NCBI GenBank assembly: GCA_031395485.1
Contig: JANNUS010000017.1
Location: 62,001-126,000, forward strand
DNA: 64,000 nt
Source: UBA2336 sp031395485
GTDB lineage: Bacteria > Bacteroidota > Bacteroidia > Cytophagales > Cyclobacteriaceae
Direction: 5' to 3'
A program made the position numbers and the translations under genes. This document shows, one piece after another, positions 47,274 to 57,063 of the stretch. The notes beneath the pieces are model-generated. The model saw nothing but the letters and a program-made list of their open reading frames with translations. It did no database searches and was not told where the DNA came from. Each line of letters begins with the position of its first letter. The first letter of the stretch is position 1.

Positions 47274-50200
47274 TTAATTTTCGATTAAATCGTTTTGGAA
47301 ATTAATATTTTCAAGCTCCTCACGTATTGCACGATCATACTCCTGCCAGATACCTGAAGGATCAACCCTTTTTAAATTTTCTATCCGCAACATGCGTGTA
47401 TACATGCCTAGCCTATCACCTGCACTGGCAAGAGGAGGAACAGCAGATGCAGCTTTATAATATTCATTAAGCCGAGCGTAGGCAGTAACCATTGTATTAA
47501 GACCGTTCAGGCGGTCGAACCACGCCATGGATCCAATATATTCCATGGCTTTTTTCTTACTTTCTCTGTTATTTTTAAGCGTAAGTATTTCCACAAACCG
47601 TGTCTGGAAGTTTCCAAGGAATTGATCTTTTACACTTTTAAGCTCAGCATTCGCTGAATCTAAATATACTTCTGCTTCCACTTTATTGTTACTTCGATAA
47701 ACCAGTGATGCAATTTTGGCATAGATAGCTACGCGGTTCCCAGTATTAGCAAACTGCCGGATGATGTGCATACTCTCATCACGTTTCCCACGAATGGCTA
47801 ACTGACCAGCGATAACTATTTTGCTATTATGAAACGGAGGTGCATCTTCAAAATTAACTTTTTCAAATTCTTTGAATGTTAGCCGCTTTACTAGTGCATA
47901 CGCATTCGTGGTGTCTCCACTATTAAACGAGTCACGAATCAACATCATTTTTATCCAGGCATCATCCAGGTCATAGCCTGATTGGGTAATCAACGAATCC
48001 AGTGAAAGAAAGGTACCGTGTTCAATTTCCGGATAATTCAAGAACGCACGATTTCCTTGTTGACCAAATTGTCCAAAATAAGTATTGATCCACGTAATGA
48101 GCAGTTGATAATCTCCCTGTGTTTTATAATGCTTAGAAAATAGATCATGGCGTAGCATGAAATAAAAAAAAGCATCATCGTGAAAACGAAACCAGGCTGG
48201 TTGAATAAATGATTCAACCGTTTTAAAATGATCAGGATACAGAAAGAGATGCTTGCGTGGTAGTGTTCGGCTCTCTGTATTTATCTGAAATGTTTGTGCC
48301 TGAACTACTATTTCCTGCTCCAAAAATCCGGCAGACACCTTTCCGAAATACGAAAGAGCTTCCTGAAATAAACTATCAGATTTCTTCCTATCTATAATTC
48401 CATTTTCTCTGGTTTCCTTAGCGACCAGAACACCTTCCAATTTATACAGAAGTGAAAGGTTGAAATTCAATGCATCTGGTATTTTAAGCTCACGCTTACA
48501 CAGTTCCCTTGCATGACTAAACAAATGGGCTTTAACCGACACGCCCAAAAACTGAAGGTTATCATTGATGTTACCGTGTTTAATATATTTGAGGCCATTA
48601 TTGGCACTAAGAACGCCCACATTGGTCAGTATCTCCTTCACATAGGCATGTGCCGGTATGCCGAGATTTGTTGAATGAACTTCAATAAATTCACTAAAAG
48701 CATCTGGATGCCCGTATATTAAAAAATATACACTTACATGAGTAGAATTGATAAAGGCCTTTTCATATGTCGGATTATATTTTTTCAAACTATCCAGACA
48801 CTGCAATGCTTTTTTTGAGTTTCCATTGGCAGCATAGAGATAGGCCAGCATTTGATATCCTCCGTTATGAGAAAAATTCTGTGCAAACCCTATTGTTATT
48901 TTTTCTCTTTCCGGGAACCACACATCAAATTTTTCATTATTACTCTCCATCGGAGAAAGTAAATCTATCAAGGAATTGATTTGCTGCTTTGTGAATGCCT
49001 GGTAATTCAATGCATCGGTAACAGTGATATGCAATGCCTTCATATCTAATTGCTTTGATCGTAACCCGGCTGCAAATATTTTTAGTATCAACTTTGCCTG
49101 GCTGTTTACATTCCTTTCCCGCTGTTTACTAACCAAATGATTATTGTTAGCAAAAAGATAATACGATTGATTCCGCACCAAATCGTTTAGGTTATTAAGG
49201 TGTATTGAAAGTGAAGTATTATTGGAAGAATCTACACGCGGGCCAGAAGCCTGAACTAAACTATCAGCCAGTAACAAACTTTGAATATAAACTGGAAGGT
49301 TATTTTTCAGTCTGGAAGTAACAACTGGAAATGCCAAATTGAGCGCTACTTCAATTTTCTGTTGCTCCGGTAAAACACGCATCAGATGCTTAATATACCC
49401 TGGTCGATATCGTTCTGCTTCCAAAGCAAAAGATCCCTTATTAATTGGATTCGGTTCAATATCTGCCATATAAGATTCAGAATCAGCAAGAATCTTGTTC
49501 AAAACATATTCTTTGTCTTGTATCCGCCATTGGTATAGAAAATAGGATATCAAAACGAGTAAGGCCACAAACCCGGCAACCATGCTAATTTTACCTGCAC
49601 CGTGTTTCATGAACGTGCGTGTGACCAATAATCGAAGCGCGCTTCTTTTAATAAAATCACGACAGTTTTTAAGCACCATGGCAGATTGCTTCAATTTCTT
49701 ATCTGCATCGGCTTCATCATGGTTATACCGATTAATCCAGTATTTATTTGGCCGACATTTTTTATACCAATCTTCAAAATACGTGAGGGAGCCAATCGGC
49801 AATAAAAAATCTCCTGATTTACCATGCTCAATCCACCGGTTAAATTGTTGTTGGAAATCAAGGAAAGTAACATGGTATTCATATTCCTGATCCGCCCATT
49901 TTTTCAAGAGCTTCCAGTTTCGGATAAGTGCTTCGTGGGTGATGTCAAGGACAGTTGCAGGACTTAGTTTTTTTTGTTCATCCGCTTCGCCAATGAATGG
50001 GCCTATCAATGTATTGTCGGGTTCTCTGAAAATACTTAACACACCTCCCACAACTTCAGTTGTAAGTTCCGGTACGTTTATAATTTGCATTACTTCTTCC
50101 AGGGTCATCCGGTTACGCACCGCACGGCTTTCATCAATACGGGTAAGGCAAGCGAATGAAATGGCAATAATGAATTTTGCCTGCTTGGATGTTATAAGCG

Positions 50201-51296
50201 CTTGCGCATTTGCATTGTAATACGCAGCAGCTTCTTCATACAGTTTATTCGCATGAATGTCGAGTACATTAGCAAGGCCAGCATTTTCTAAGTATCGTTG
50301 TTCGTAGTCAGCAAGGGTTTGTTTCCACAATTGAAACCGACTGATTTCCTCCTTTGGTAATTTATCACCTGGCATTCCACCGACCATCGCATAGTGGATG
50401 AGATCCATTTCCTCACGCCCACTATCAGCCGCCTTCCATATTTGTTTCAAGGCATGCTGCAAAATGGGTAACTGATCGGTACCTTCTTCCAAGTCAAAGA
50501 TGAGACGATCGATAAGTCGGTTGGAAATTCGATTGCCACTGAGTATGGCAGGCTCCTCAATTACCTGGTGTAGTTCTTTGCGCTGGAGACGCGGAACAAA
50601 AAATTGCGAGAAACCGATAAATTCAGGCAGTCCACGAAAGGCTGCACATTGCCCGATGTAGTCGGAGCGCATGGTGCACACTATATAAATTGGTAAATTT
50701 TCCTTTAATGAAATCTTAACCGTTTCAAGAATGATATTGAGCAATAAACGCGACTCCTGGGAAGGTACTCCTCCGGGGAAATTTTCAGGGTTCGTAAAAA
50801 ATTCTTCGAACTGATCAATCAATATTAACAGGTTGCCTGCCTGGCGTTCCATTTTACCCCTATCTTCTTCTGAGGCCAATCTCCACGCTTCACTTTTTTC
50901 ATCCACATACCGATTTGATGATTTATATAGTTCAACCAGCGATGAAAATCCCCTGCTTAATTCCACCTCAACCATGGAAGGATCCTCTAATTGTAATGCG
51001 TTGGCTAATGCCCTTGCCAGATTTTTAAGCGGTGATCGCTCAGGTCGGAAATTAGCAACCTGCCAGTTAGAATAGTTGGCATTAATAAACCCAGCCCGTG
51101 CCTGTGGCAGGAGGCCTGCAAAAATTAACGAAGATTTGCCATCACCGGAGGCACCCGTTACCATTAAAAACTTCTTCTCCTCAAGTTGTGCAGAGACTTT
51201 TAGGATATTCTCTTCCCGCCCTTTGAAGTACAGAGACTCCTCTTCCGTGAAGGGGCGAAGACCGGTATAGGGGCATATGGTTTGTTCTTCCAGCAT
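47274..51296 (-). CDS. Membrane-anchored nSTAND1 ATPase B
   Basis: About 1,340 residues from ATG 51296 (MLEEQTICPYTGLRPF); the frame begins at 51317, but that ATG lies inside gene A and 51296 follows the upstream stop after one base (TGATATG). It has Walker A TGASGDGKSS, Walker B LLILIDQFEEFF, TMRSDYIGQ, and a membrane span at about 569-590. The C-terminal region has GGYQMLAYLYAANG, LFLYPDHF and helix pairs. It is the second STAND of module 1. It is co-oriented and coupled with gene A. Function inferred as for the other STANDs. Confidence 0.88.
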   Translation of the reverse strand: MLEEQTICPYTGLRPFTEEESLYFKGREENILKVSAQLEEKKFLMVTGASGDGKSSLIFAGLLPQARAGFINANYSNWQVANFRPERSPLKNLARALANALQLEDPSMVEVELSRGFSSLVELYKSSNRYVDEKSEAWRLASEEDRGKMERQAGNLLILIDQFEEFFTNPENFPGGVPSQESRLLLNIILETVKISLKENLPIYIVCTMRSDYIGQCAAFRGLPEFIGFSQFFVPRLQRKELHQVIEEPAILSGNRISNRLIDRLIFDLEEGTDQLPILQHALKQIWKAADSGREEMDLIHYAMVGGMPGDKLPKEEISRFQLWKQTLADYEQRYLENAGLANVLDIHANKLYEEAAAYYNANAQALITSKQAKFIIAISFACLTRIDESRAVRNRMTLEEVMQIINVPELTTEVVGGVLSIFREPDNTLIGPFIGEADEQKKLSPATVLDITHEALIRNWKLLKKWADQEYEYHVTFLDFQQQFNRWIEHGKSGDFLLPIGSLTYFEDWYKKCRPNKYWINRYNHDEADADKKLKQSAMVLKNCRDFIKRSALRLLVTRTFMKHGAGKISMVAGFVALLVLISYFLYQWRIQDKEYVLNKILADSESYMADIEPNPINKGSFALEAERYRPGYIKHLMRVLPEQQKIEVALNLAFPVVTSRLKNNLPVYIQSLLLADSLVQASGPRVDSSNNTSLSIHLNNLNDLVRNQSYYLFANNNHLVSKQRERNVNSQAKLILKIFAAGLRSKQLDMKALHITVTDALNYQAFTKQQINSLIDLLSPMESNNEKFDVWFPEREKITIGFAQNFSHNGGYQMLAYLYAANGNSKKALQCLDSLKKYNPTYEKAFINSTHVSVYFLIYGHPDAFSEFIEVHSTNLGIPAHAYVKEILTNVGVLSANNGLKYIKHGNINDNLQFLGVSVKAHLFSHARELCKRELKIPDALNFNLSLLYKLEGVLVAKETRENGIIDRKKSDSLFQEALSYFGKVSAGFLEQEIVVQAQTFQINTESRTLPRKHLFLYPDHFKTVESFIQPAWFRFHDDAFFYFMLRHDLFSKHYKTQGDYQLLITWINTYFGQFGQQGNRAFLNYPEIEHGTFLSLDSLITQSGYDLDDAWIKMMLIRDSFNSGDTTNAYALVKRLTFKEFEKVNFEDAPPFHNSKIVIAGQLAIRGKRDESMHIIRQFANTGNRVAIYAKIASLVYRSNNKVEAEVYLDSANAELKSVKDQFLGNFQTRFVEILTLKNNRESKKKAMEYIGSMAWFDRLNGLNTMVTAYARLNEYYKAASAVPPLASAGDRLGMYTRMLRIENLKRVDPSGIWQEYDRAIREELENINFQNDLIEN

Positions 51297-51297
51297 A

Positions 51298-54200
51298 TCA
51301 AAAAAATTCTGGCGCATAGTTTATTACATTCCATCTCCAATACTTTTGGAACGAATTAAAATACATGCGCCATTCTTTGTCTTGAGTCTTCTTAAGGCCA
51401 TGGGCGGAAAGGATAATATTAAAATAAAAAAGCCTGTCGATGAGCGCAATTTCTGGTATGGAAGAATAAGCCTTGTAGTATTCCCCGCTTATTGTGGTAC
51501 CTAAAATCAGGTTTTGCACAGCACCACTTTGCCCGCCTATTGATATTTTACTTACATAATACTTCGCCAGTGCATTCATTTCTTTTCCTCCCATTTGGCT
51601 TAAGGGCAATATCATTGCAATCCGTGGGTCTTCTGAAAAGAAAAAGAAATCGGTTACCCTGTTGAATTCGGTCACGGCTGAATCGAGGTACACATACACA
51701 TCTTCTTTTGGTCCAGTGTCACTCCCAAGCAGTTCAATAGGTGCTATTGCATACGCCTTTATGAGATTGATGGTATTCGGATGACTTCGCATAATAGCAA
51801 TCGCATCATTCTTTCTCCCCTGAAGGGCAAGGTATCCGACCAACCGATGCATGCGATAATCAAACGTTCTCTGATCATTTGGTGAGCCCTCTCTCAGGTT
51901 TTCTTTCATTCTATCAATTTCAAGCTTTTGATAAACAGCCTCAATCTTTTCATGCTGCCCATTCTCAATGTATTCGTCAATTAATAGCAATCGCTCAAGG
52001 TTAGAATTTAATCCAGAAGCTAATGCATTGTTTGTCAAAACAGAATCTACTTTACGAAGTACCGAGGTAGTTATTGGAGTGAAGTTCTTATTAAGCCTTG
52101 AGAAGTTGTCTGGTCGGTTAAACCGGTTGTAGGCAAAAATCCAATCATGTATTAGTGAAAAATCTTTTGTCTCGGTAAACAAAGATGAAAATTGATCACT
52201 CTTAACAACAAAATCAAAAAACCTTTCCGTGTAGTAACGAGGAGGAACAGTCCTGTTATTCAATACTTTCTGAACATGGTCGGGGTAAAGAAATAATTCT
52301 TTACGCTTTTTATTTTGCTTCGCTACCCTGGCAAAGAGCCAATCTTCTGCGTAAATTTCTACGCTTTGATTGAGATAAGTGGTTGGTAGTTTCTTGTACA
52401 ACTCAACTGATTTACTAAATAGGGGTTCGGGATTAAATCCAAACCTTCCTGCCTTATCGGCATCAATTTTTGAAAGAATAATTCCGCGGTGTTTAAAATA
52501 TAAGGCAAGATTAAAATTCAGATCATCGGAATTTGAATATTCGTTTTGAAGAACCGTGTAATACTGGTCAAACAATTTACTAACCGTATTAAAATCCAGA
52601 AGTTCAAGATTGATGTTGTGATTTTCACCGCTAATTTTCCAGGCCATATGGCGATCCATGTACCCACTGGTATTCAACCAAAGTTCATACAACTCTTTCT
52701 TTGATACTTTTTGCCGTTGGGCATAATACGCTAGCAACTCATCTGTCTCTTTTACATAACCTCCCTTAAAAAGATACGTGGCAATATTTAAGATGTTGGT
52801 ACGAAACGTTGAATAATTGGGGTGAAACTTAAGGAGACTATCTACACAGGATTTGACACGTTCTACGTTACCAACATAACCATAAAGATTAGCGAGCTGC
52901 TGATAGCCACCATTATGCTTTACCTGCTCTTGCCGTGAATACTGTACCTGTTTATCTAACGGAAAATAGGTACTAAATCTTTCCTTAGCTTCGGTTCCTT
53001 CAAACGGAGAGATTAAAGAAATCAGGTGAGCAGTTTCCTCTTTGCTCAGCGTGTTATTATTTAAAACATTTTCAATGCCATCATCAAGCGCTGGCAACTT
53101 GAGCGATTTGAGATCGAAGTTTTGGCTAAATGCAAGTGGGAGAATTTCCTTTGTTTGTTTTACCGCATGTTGAAGTATAACTGCTATGCCTTCATCCTGA
53201 TAAGAATAAAGGTAATGACTGGATGTCATGACAAGTATATTGAGAGCCCTCAAGCGCTCCATCAAAAAGGCCGGGTCGCTTTTATTAATGGGTATGGCTC
53301 TCACTAAACTATCTCCATAATACAAAGCGGATTTCCTTATACCGGGATTCCCTCCCATCCGCATAAAATTCCAATACGTACCTCGAATCAAATCAAATTG
53401 CTGAGCGGAAGGAATTTTATCCATTATTCTTTTATACGATCCCGGATCAGCAAATTCTGACATAATCAGAAAATCAGCTCTTGTATTATTTTCAAAACGC
53501 GGATCAGTCATGAACGTGCTGCCTTCCGCCAGAATGGTTTTGATCACATTCTCATTTTTCTTTTTCTGTGCATCCTGATAATAAAATACACAAAGAGCAA
53601 GAATTACGATGGAGCCAATCACCGCGGCAATCTTTGATGCGCCATATTTTACAACCAAGCGGGTAACGCGTACTTTTTTGGCACTACGATCCAAAAACTC
53701 CTGCGTATCGCTAATTATTTGTTGCGCCTGAAGCAGTCTGGTTTCTTTCTCTATTCCCGGGTCTAAATAACGATTGACCCAATACTTATTGGGATTTAAT
53801 GTGGTGTGCCAATTTTCAAAAAAAGTAAGCGGCCCGATAGGCAACAAAAACCCTTTTGATTTATTGCTGGCTAACCACCGATCGAGTTGTTTTTTAAAAT
53901 CTTCGAAAATGGTAAGGTGATCGTATTCTTCTTGAGCCCATCTGAGCAGCAACTCCCAATTACGAATAAGACTTTCATGCGTTATATCTAAAACAAATTC
54001 TGGCTTTAACGACTGTGTTTCCGGATCCTCTGTAATATAAGGCCGCAAAAAAGTATTTCCTTCTTCTCTGAAAATATTCAATACCCCACCCACTACATCA
54101 CAGGTAAGCTCTGGTCGTGCAAGAATATCGGTGATCTCTTGCAGCGTCATGCGATTTCTCACTGCACGGTCTTCATCCATTTTGGTAAGAGAGATGAAGG

Positions 54201-55338
54201 CCACCTTGATAATCAATTGCGCATCGGCTGTTGTAATCTTTCTATCATGCGTTTGATTGTATTGATCGGCTGCCGATAGATAGAGTTTATTCGCGTGGGT
54301 ATCAATAATATGTGAAAGTCCGGGGTGCTGATAAGCTTCCTGGAGTTTACTGGGTAGCGTACTAAACCACTCATTAAATCTTTTACGGTCTTCTGCAGGT
54401 AATTCATCAGGTGGCATACCTCCGGCCATCGCATACTGAATCAGGTCAAGTTCTTCACTTCCATTTTTGGCTTGTATCCATACCTCATTCATGGCATGCT
54501 CCAGCACGGGCAATTGGTCAATGCCCTCCCCTAAATCATATACAACGCGTTCAACAAGTCTATTTGAAATTTTATCACCATGAAGTCCGGCAGGTTCTTT
54601 CACCACCTGCACCATTTCCTTGCGCTTCAACCGCGGTACAAAAAATTGCGAGAAGCCTATAAACTCCGGTAATCCCCGAAACGCTGCACATTGCCCGATA
54701 TAATCGGAGCGCATGGTGCATACAATATAGATAGGTAGATTTTTAGCTATTGAAATCCTGGCGGTCTCCAGTAATAAGTTAATCACTAATTGCGAATCGG
54801 CTGAAGGAGCATTCTTGTAATAGTTTTCCGGATTGGTAAAAAATTCTTCAAACTGATCGGCCACAATTAAAAGATTCGCGGCTTTTCGTTGCATAAAGTC
54901 CCGCTCATCGCCATTGGCACCGGACCATGCTTCGCTTTGTTCATCCAGAAAAAGGGATGAATTCGTGTACACCTCAACTAAAGAAGAAAACCCTCTTCGC
55001 AATTCAACCTCAACTGATTCTTCGTTACCGATTCTCAAATTCCGAGAAATGGTTTTGCTAAGATTATACAGTGGTGTTCTTTCCGGGCGAAAATCTGCCA
55101 CAACCCAGTTGGTGTACTTAGCATTAAAGAAGCCTGCACGTGCGTTTGGTACTAAACCCGCATACACTAACGATGATTTTCCATCGCCTGAAGCTCCCGT
55201 GACCATGAGAAACTTATTCGCTTCGAGCAAGGCTGTGAGTTGAATAATCTGTTCGTCACGCCCCTTAAAATACAGCGAGTCCTCTTCTGAAAAAGGTCGT
55301 AAACCTATATATGGGAATGTGTCGCTGGGGTTAAACAT
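51298..55338 (-). CDS. Membrane-anchored nSTAND1 ATPase A
   Basis: A 1,346-residue paralogue, the most diverged of the four in the ATPase C-terminal half (for example VKEPAGLHGDKISN instead of IEEPAILSGNRIS). It has Walker A TGASGDGKSS, Walker B LLIVADQFEEFF (an Ala before the Asp), TMRSDYIGQ, and a span at about 566-586. The C-terminal region contains GGYQQLANLYGYVGN, LFLYPDHV and a GGKEMN motif. It starts 18 bp after the TIR gene. It heads the STAND pair of module 1. Confidence 0.9.
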   Translation of the reverse strand: MFNPSDTFPYIGLRPFSEEDSLYFKGRDEQIIQLTALLEANKFLMVTGASGDGKSSLVYAGLVPNARAGFFNAKYTNWVVADFRPERTPLYNLSKTISRNLRIGNEESVEVELRRGFSSLVEVYTNSSLFLDEQSEAWSGANGDERDFMQRKAANLLIVADQFEEFFTNPENYYKNAPSADSQLVINLLLETARISIAKNLPIYIVCTMRSDYIGQCAAFRGLPEFIGFSQFFVPRLKRKEMVQVVKEPAGLHGDKISNRLVERVVYDLGEGIDQLPVLEHAMNEVWIQAKNGSEELDLIQYAMAGGMPPDELPAEDRKRFNEWFSTLPSKLQEAYQHPGLSHIIDTHANKLYLSAADQYNQTHDRKITTADAQLIIKVAFISLTKMDEDRAVRNRMTLQEITDILARPELTCDVVGGVLNIFREEGNTFLRPYITEDPETQSLKPEFVLDITHESLIRNWELLLRWAQEEYDHLTIFEDFKKQLDRWLASNKSKGFLLPIGPLTFFENWHTTLNPNKYWVNRYLDPGIEKETRLLQAQQIISDTQEFLDRSAKKVRVTRLVVKYGASKIAAVIGSIVILALCVFYYQDAQKKKNENVIKTILAEGSTFMTDPRFENNTRADFLIMSEFADPGSYKRIMDKIPSAQQFDLIRGTYWNFMRMGGNPGIRKSALYYGDSLVRAIPINKSDPAFLMERLRALNILVMTSSHYLYSYQDEGIAVILQHAVKQTKEILPLAFSQNFDLKSLKLPALDDGIENVLNNNTLSKEETAHLISLISPFEGTEAKERFSTYFPLDKQVQYSRQEQVKHNGGYQQLANLYGYVGNVERVKSCVDSLLKFHPNYSTFRTNILNIATYLFKGGYVKETDELLAYYAQRQKVSKKELYELWLNTSGYMDRHMAWKISGENHNINLELLDFNTVSKLFDQYYTVLQNEYSNSDDLNFNLALYFKHRGIILSKIDADKAGRFGFNPEPLFSKSVELYKKLPTTYLNQSVEIYAEDWLFARVAKQNKKRKELFLYPDHVQKVLNNRTVPPRYYTERFFDFVVKSDQFSSLFTETKDFSLIHDWIFAYNRFNRPDNFSRLNKNFTPITTSVLRKVDSVLTNNALASGLNSNLERLLLIDEYIENGQHEKIEAVYQKLEIDRMKENLREGSPNDQRTFDYRMHRLVGYLALQGRKNDAIAIMRSHPNTINLIKAYAIAPIELLGSDTGPKEDVYVYLDSAVTEFNRVTDFFFFSEDPRIAMILPLSQMGGKEMNALAKYYVSKISIGGQSGAVQNLILGTTISGEYYKAYSSIPEIALIDRLFYFNIILSAHGLKKTQDKEWRMYFNSFQKYWRWNVINYAPEFF

Positions 55339-55356
55339 AAAGCGCTTTCTACGGAT

Positions 55357-56967
55357 TTATTTGGTGACTTTAGTATAGGTCTTCTTCACCTCCACCGGCA
55401 CTTCATCCTTTGAAACAATACTTGATATTACTTTAGGCGCTTTAAAGATTCGTGCCATGTTCGATCCGGGATCGTCCTCGCCAATCAACATCAAGGATGT
55501 GGGTGACGAGGCTCCTCCTACTTCTTTCCAAACTTGCTTAATAAAAGGCAGAGCCCAGTCGGCTCCATATCGGAAATATATAACCGCTAGTTTACTTTTT
55601 GGTATCTGTTGCGCGGATAACTCACGGTATTGTTGTTCTCCGCCCGGTAGTATGTTCATGATCTCCAACGCATATTCCTGACTGATTAACTCCGTAAGTG
55701 GATAGGCATCCTTGGCATCCTGCTTATTGAAAATGAAAAATATATCGGTATCCTTCGTATCCAATTCCGCTTGTTTCTCCAGCACCAGTAAAGACCGCAT
55801 ATCCTCGACCAATTGCATCGGGCTAAAGGCATTCGTAAAAGTCATGTTAGCGGTAATGTAATTCCGGATGTTATTGATGAACTCTTGCTGTTGTGGCTTA
55901 GCCGTTTTATCGGCATCTTCCAAATGCCATACAAACGTGGAGAATTTAGAACTCTGCGCGGCCGATTTCTTTTTTGCTAATTCAAATTGATAGACAGGGA
56001 AAGAAACTGAATCATCATCCTCAAATTTTCTTCCAAATTCGCCACTCAAAATATGAAGTGAGCATGTGGCTGCTTCTAAATTCTTTTCGACACTATTTTT
56101 AAATTCCTCATCAGAAGAAGGACAATCACTGTTGGGCGTTACCAAAAATCCTGCACGGCTAAGAATCATGGCCATCTCTTCGCGCTTTGCTTTCAAATCA
56201 TTCGATGTCCATGCAAGAAATACAGTTGGCTGCTGAACATCCATTACCGCTACACGAATGTCGCTGGGAACGGTCGTATTATACCAACGCGGAATAGCCT
56301 GGACCTGTGATGGGGTTACATTCGAATTTTCCGGGGGCCGATCAGAAGATTGAGCCTTTGATTCCAGCACCTTAACTCCACTAATAATATCTTTTATTGC
56401 ATTGGCTACTTTATTGATCTGATTTCGGTAAACAGTGTTGTTTAGATTATCCAACCGGTCATCATCTTTTGGCCTCAACGGTCGGTTCACGCCTTGTGCG
56501 TTATAAATAAAATCAATAGATCGTAAAACACCTTGAAGTACATCTTCCAGCAACCGTGTGTCTTCTGTTTCTATCTCATGAATTCGAATCGGAAGTATGC
56601 GGCTTGCTACATTACCATTCGCTAGTTTTATTTCCCTTCCAAATCGATCTTGTGAGGCCGCTTTACTGAATAATAAAAATTCGCTATTCCAGGCAAAACT
56701 TTTTGTATCACAATAAGTCTGAGAAATAATGGGGATAAAAATAACAGCTTTGATCTTTGAGGAAATGGACTGATCGACCTGATGAGATTCCAAAAGGCCA
56801 TCCGCTGGATTTTCATCAAAAAAAACGGTGAGTCTATCTTTCACCGTGGCTACTAATTCTTTGCGTAATTTCTCAACAAACTCACTTACCCATCCATCAT
56901 ATTGATTATCGTTGTGCCGGTAGCTTACGAAAATATCATATTCAAAACCGGGAATGATTGAAGCCAT
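55357..56967 (-). CDS. Three-domain TIR protein, module 1
   Basis: A 536-residue paralogue of the protein at 44784-46382, with the same three domains. Domain 1: YDIFVSYRHNDN and FAWNSEF with E96 as the candidate NADase glutamate. Domain 2: VFLAWTSNDLKAKREEM and CSLHILSGEFGRKF. Domain 3: TDIFFIFNKQDAKD, ending before KAPKVISSIVSKDEV. It lies 96 bp downstream of the cyclase-like gene and 18 bp upstream of nSTAND gene A. The order TIR-STAND-STAND-membrane protein is repeated in the second module. Proposed role: effector that degrades NAD or makes a signal when the STAND partner is triggered. Confidence 0.88.
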   Translation of the reverse strand: MASIIPGFEYDIFVSYRHNDNQYDGWVSEFVEKLRKELVATVKDRLTVFFDENPADGLLESHQVDQSISSKIKAVIFIPIISQTYCDTKSFAWNSEFLLFSKAASQDRFGREIKLANGNVASRILPIRIHEIETEDTRLLEDVLQGVLRSIDFIYNAQGVNRPLRPKDDDRLDNLNNTVYRNQINKVANAIKDIISGVKVLESKAQSSDRPPENSNVTPSQVQAIPRWYNTTVPSDIRVAVMDVQQPTVFLAWTSNDLKAKREEMAMILSRAGFLVTPNSDCPSSDEEFKNSVEKNLEAATCSLHILSGEFGRKFEDDDSVSFPVYQFELAKKKSAAQSSKFSTFVWHLEDADKTAKPQQQEFINNIRNYITANMTFTNAFSPMQLVEDMRSLLVLEKQAELDTKDTDIFFIFNKQDAKDAYPLTELISQEYALEIMNILPGGEQQYRELSAQQIPKSKLAVIYFRYGADWALPFIKQVWKEVGGASSPTSLMLIGEDDPGSNMARIFKAPKVISSIVSKDEVPVEVKKTYTKVTK

Positions 56968-57063
56968 AGAAAAATTAGCGGGTTAAAAGAAGGTTCATGT
57001 TAGCAATAAAAAAGGTGAAAATCAATGTTGACTTTCTACTCATTACCTAGGCCACATAAAAAA

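Noticed and set aside
36714..55338. Suspected assembly duplication of near-identical STAND genes.
   Set aside because: The four genes differ along the whole length, strongly in the C-terminal halves, so they are genuine paralogues and not a repeat artefact.
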